From Phoronis ovalis (lineage: Eukaryota; Phoronida; Phoronidae): a stretch of DNA of 11,288 nt. The translations under genes were made by a program, and so were the position numbers. The notes beneath the pieces were generated by a model that did no database searches, was not told where the DNA came from, and worked only from the letters and a program-made list of their open reading frames with translations. The stretch is from the NCBI GenBank assembly GCA_028565635.1, contig JAOXYB010054667.1, positions 1-11,288 of the forward strand. Reading direction: 5' to 3'. Positions 9,353 through 11,288 of the stretch are shown here, one piece after another (the first letter of the stretch is position 1; each line of letters opens with the position of its first letter).

Positions 9353-10667
9353 GTATGCCAATGTCTGATCATGTACGAATTGAAGCAGCATTATCAAGAG
9401 CTCTTTCAAATGATGAATTTCAAAATCTAGGAGCTTTAACCCGAAGATATGATTGTGTAAATGGTACTCCTGCAACAATTGCCTGTAATATTCAGTCACG
9501 AGATGTTTGTCATAAAAATATTTCTTCCATGCCTGCTGCATTTACTGGTATACAAGGTCAGCCTAGTAACACGCCAGCATACCTCTTAGTTCAACAGTCA
9601 ACTCAGCCATTTACTCTTATTCCTTTGGCGGTCCAGAATACACCAGTACAGCAAATGCATGCTAATTTGTCACGGAATACAACGATGCAGCCAATGCCAT
9701 CTAATCGGTCACAGAATAGGCCAGCACAGCAATTGCAATCTAATTCATCAAAAAATGTTGTGGTTACTGGTAACAATATACAGCAACCAGTTGTACATGG
9801 GCCATCTTTTCAATTTTCTCGTACCTCCCCTATGAATCGGGTTCAAAGTATGTACAGATACCAGCATGCGATAGATAAGGAAACCCATAGAGGACTTCAA
9901 AACCAAGGAAGTCAAATTCAGAATCCAAGGTCCCTTCTTTTACCAGCACTTAGACAAGCAGGTGCATTTTCTAGTGAGTCATCCAATAATGGCACAATGC
10001 AATTTCAAACTGGTACTTCCTTATTGCCCAATACATTAAGGCCTGCAGCTGTTCGTCAATCGCAGCAGTATTTTGGTCAACCCGAGCCCATTACTAGGAG
10101 GAATACTAGTGAAGTATTGGGAGCATCACGTTATGCTCCATATAAACCACCATCTGGATGGTCATTGGCTCAAACTGGGACAAGGACTCCTTCTGTGACC
10201 TCGGTTACTAGTGCAGGTACATTTTGGCCTTTAAGTGGTTTGTCCTCTACTGCAGCCTTGGTTGACCAAGCAGATCGCTACAGAACAACAGTGCCTGACG
10301 CTTCATCGGAATCATCACAGTTAAATTTACCTAGATCTGCCTCAGTTTCTACTTTAACCTCCAATGCAGGACAGACTCCAATCCCTGCTACTTCACGAAC
10401 ATCACAGCTTGGTTTACCAAACTCTACTTCGGTTTCATGCACTAGAATAAATCCTAACACTGGATTCCAATGGCCACAGCAATCCACAACAGAGGTTCCA
10501 ACATCTGTGTCTTTCACACCAGTTCCTGATAGATGCGAATCATTGATTGAATTATTGAATGTAAATGCAAATAACAGCATACAAAGAAATGGAGATTCCA
10601 GATTAATAATGCAGTCAATGGAAAGGCAGCTTAGCACAGAACATGCACTTCATAGACAAATTTCCAG
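9353..10667 (+). CDS. Large unknown gene, Gln/Asn/Ser-rich exon
   Basis: This exon of 1,315 nt starts in phase 1 after TTCATTTATAG and ends in phase 2 at TTCCAG|GTTAGT. The first 35 or so residues look helical (MSDHVRIEAALSRALSNDEF) and probably finish the domain begun upstream. The rest is rich in Gln, Asn, Ser, Thr and Pro and low in complexity, like activation or prion-like regions of regulatory proteins. It includes three 13-residue tandem repeats and a separated 17-residue repeat. The last 40 residues (SLIELLNVNA..., SMERQLSTEHALHRQIS) turn helical and may start a coiled coil. If the last donor is ignored the frame stops at 10705-10707. No poly(A) signal follows, so splicing onward is more likely, and the gene's end lies to the right. 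Confidence 0.82.
9637..9753 (+). repeat. Three 39-nt in-frame tandem repeats
   Basis: The units are 9637-9675, 9676-9714 and 9715-9753, each 13 codons: NTPVQQMHANLSR, NTTMQPMPSNRSQ and NRPAQQLQSNSSK. The Asn at positions 1 and 10, the Gln at 5 and the Ser at 12 are invariant. Length is conserved exactly, while the third positions have drifted. Confidence 0.8.
10300..10437 (+). repeat. 17-residue protein repeat, two separated copies
   Basis: Codons 10300-10350 (ASSESSQLNLPRSASVS) and 10387-10437 (ATSRTSQLGLPNSTSVS) match at 11 of 17 residues. The copies start 87 nt apart and lie in the low-complexity exon. Confidence 0.6.
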
Positions 10668-10928
10668 GTTAGTAAATCTAGTGGGTTGCTCTGTATTGTA
10701 TGTGTGAATGTGCTACATTGAAATACTACAATTCAAAATACTAATTTCTACCTATGCAGTTACATGCATTTCATCTTGGAAGTTTGTTGTTATATGTATT
10801 ATGCGAGATTGCACATAGTTTAGTAACTTGATACAATGATAGGAATGTAACATTTCTGTTAGGGTGCACTAAAAAGATGAGCTGTTTAGCAAGCAAAAGC
10901 CTTGAAAAACTGGTTGGGCTTTATTTTT
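10668..10928 (+). other. Start of the following intron
   Basis: The sequence after the GTTAGT donor is AT-rich, with no supported exon. It runs into the repeat beginning near 10929. The true acceptor is probably outside the window. Confidence 0.5.
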
Positions 10929-10958
10929 ATGCCCATCCACATAGTGGTGGATGGGCAT
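10929..10958. repeat. Perfect 12-bp hairpin at a repeat edge
   Basis: ATGCCCATCCAC (10929-10940) and GTGGATGGGCAT (10947-10958) are exact reverse complements with a 6-nt loop. A short GTC run (GTCGTCGTCGT) follows immediately. This looks like the terminal part of the repeat that continues to the window edge. Confidence 0.7.
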
Positions 10959-11288
10959 GTTGTCGTCGTCGTATGTAACACTTTCTTTGTCTCACGATAG
11001 CAGCTTCAGTTTTTATCCGATCTGCTTCATATTCGGCACAGGTCAAAGTGCAGGTCTGTTTACTTGATTACTTCCAATATGGCCGACTGGTGGCCACGTT
11101 TGTTCCCAAGAGGGCACGTAATGTTGTGTCTATATCCGCGAAGACGAAGCGCTGCCTGGACGCTTCAAAGGTGGTTCTAGGAAGGCCATAGACTGGTGAG
11201 CGTAATAGGCTAAGTAGGTCAAATGCCGCAACGATTCTTGGACATTTTTTGCGGTGCATAACATTTTCTTTGTCTCGCAATAACTGCT
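10929..11288. repeat. Interspersed repeat running off the right edge
   Basis: The stretch is less AT-rich than the surrounding introns. AACACTTTCTTTGTCTCACG (10977 on, 29 nt) recurs at 11260-11288 with 24 of 29 matches, a 283-nt offset, so the element may be a tandem of about 283-nt units. The minus-strand open frame across 11068-11280 has no recognisable domain and is not called as a gene. Confidence 0.5.

Noticed and set aside
10278-10637. Minus-strand open frame of 119 codons
   Set aside because: It is the reverse shadow of the low-complexity exon, with no recognisable domain.
10760-10823. Possible short last exon after CCTATGCAG, ending at TAG
   Set aside because: The phase fits, but the intron would be only 92 nt, far shorter than the others. 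The residues look like chance, and no poly(A) signal follows.

Overview
The window looks like a piece of an AT-rich nuclear genome of an invertebrate animal. I see no operons, no bacterial-type ribosome-binding sites and no rRNA or tRNA genes. The coding signal is broken into exons with GT...AG boundaries and consistent phases. The rest is AT-rich DNA scattered with short inverted-repeat elements and degenerate minisatellites. The G-rich repeat ends (GGGGGTACT..., GGGGGCACTAC, GGGGGYGATTATTAA) look like interspersed repeats I associate with marine invertebrates such as molluscs. That placement is an impression, not proof.

Layout. Positions 1-312 show nothing clear. Positions 313-949 hold a repeat cluster: an inverted-repeat element (336-562), then a minisatellite of about 31 nt period bracketed by a second pair of inverted ends (588-949). 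Positions 1320-2651 hold a tentative small four-exon gene on the + strand (99 residues if joined), with a possible poly(A) signal at 2837. Positions 2843-4841 are mostly empty AT-rich sequence with one G-rich repeat fragment. Positions 4842-5440 look like a mobile-element remnant ending just before the next splice acceptor.

From 5457 to the right a large + strand gene is well supported. Four exons (5457-5618, 6380-8620, 8888-9016, 9353-10667) join in frame into about 1,281 codons, with both the 5' and 3' ends of the coding sequence outside the recognised exons. I do not recognise the protein. Its ends of exons and short exons look folded, whereas most of exons 6380-8620 and 9353-10667 is Ser/Thr/Asn/Gln/Glu-rich and low in complexity. 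A CxxCx4CxC cluster followed by a strongly basic stretch, two acidic WSDI motifs and a Gln/Asn-rich part suggest, but do not prove, a nuclear or regulatory protein.

The most unusual point is that all four acceptors are directly followed by GTA, so each exon begins with a sequence that resembles a 5' splice site (GTAAAA, GTAATG, GTAAGG, GTATGC). The first three exons are also symmetric phase-1 modules. The right edge (10929-11288) is another repeat, with a hairpin and a sequence that recurs 283 nt later.
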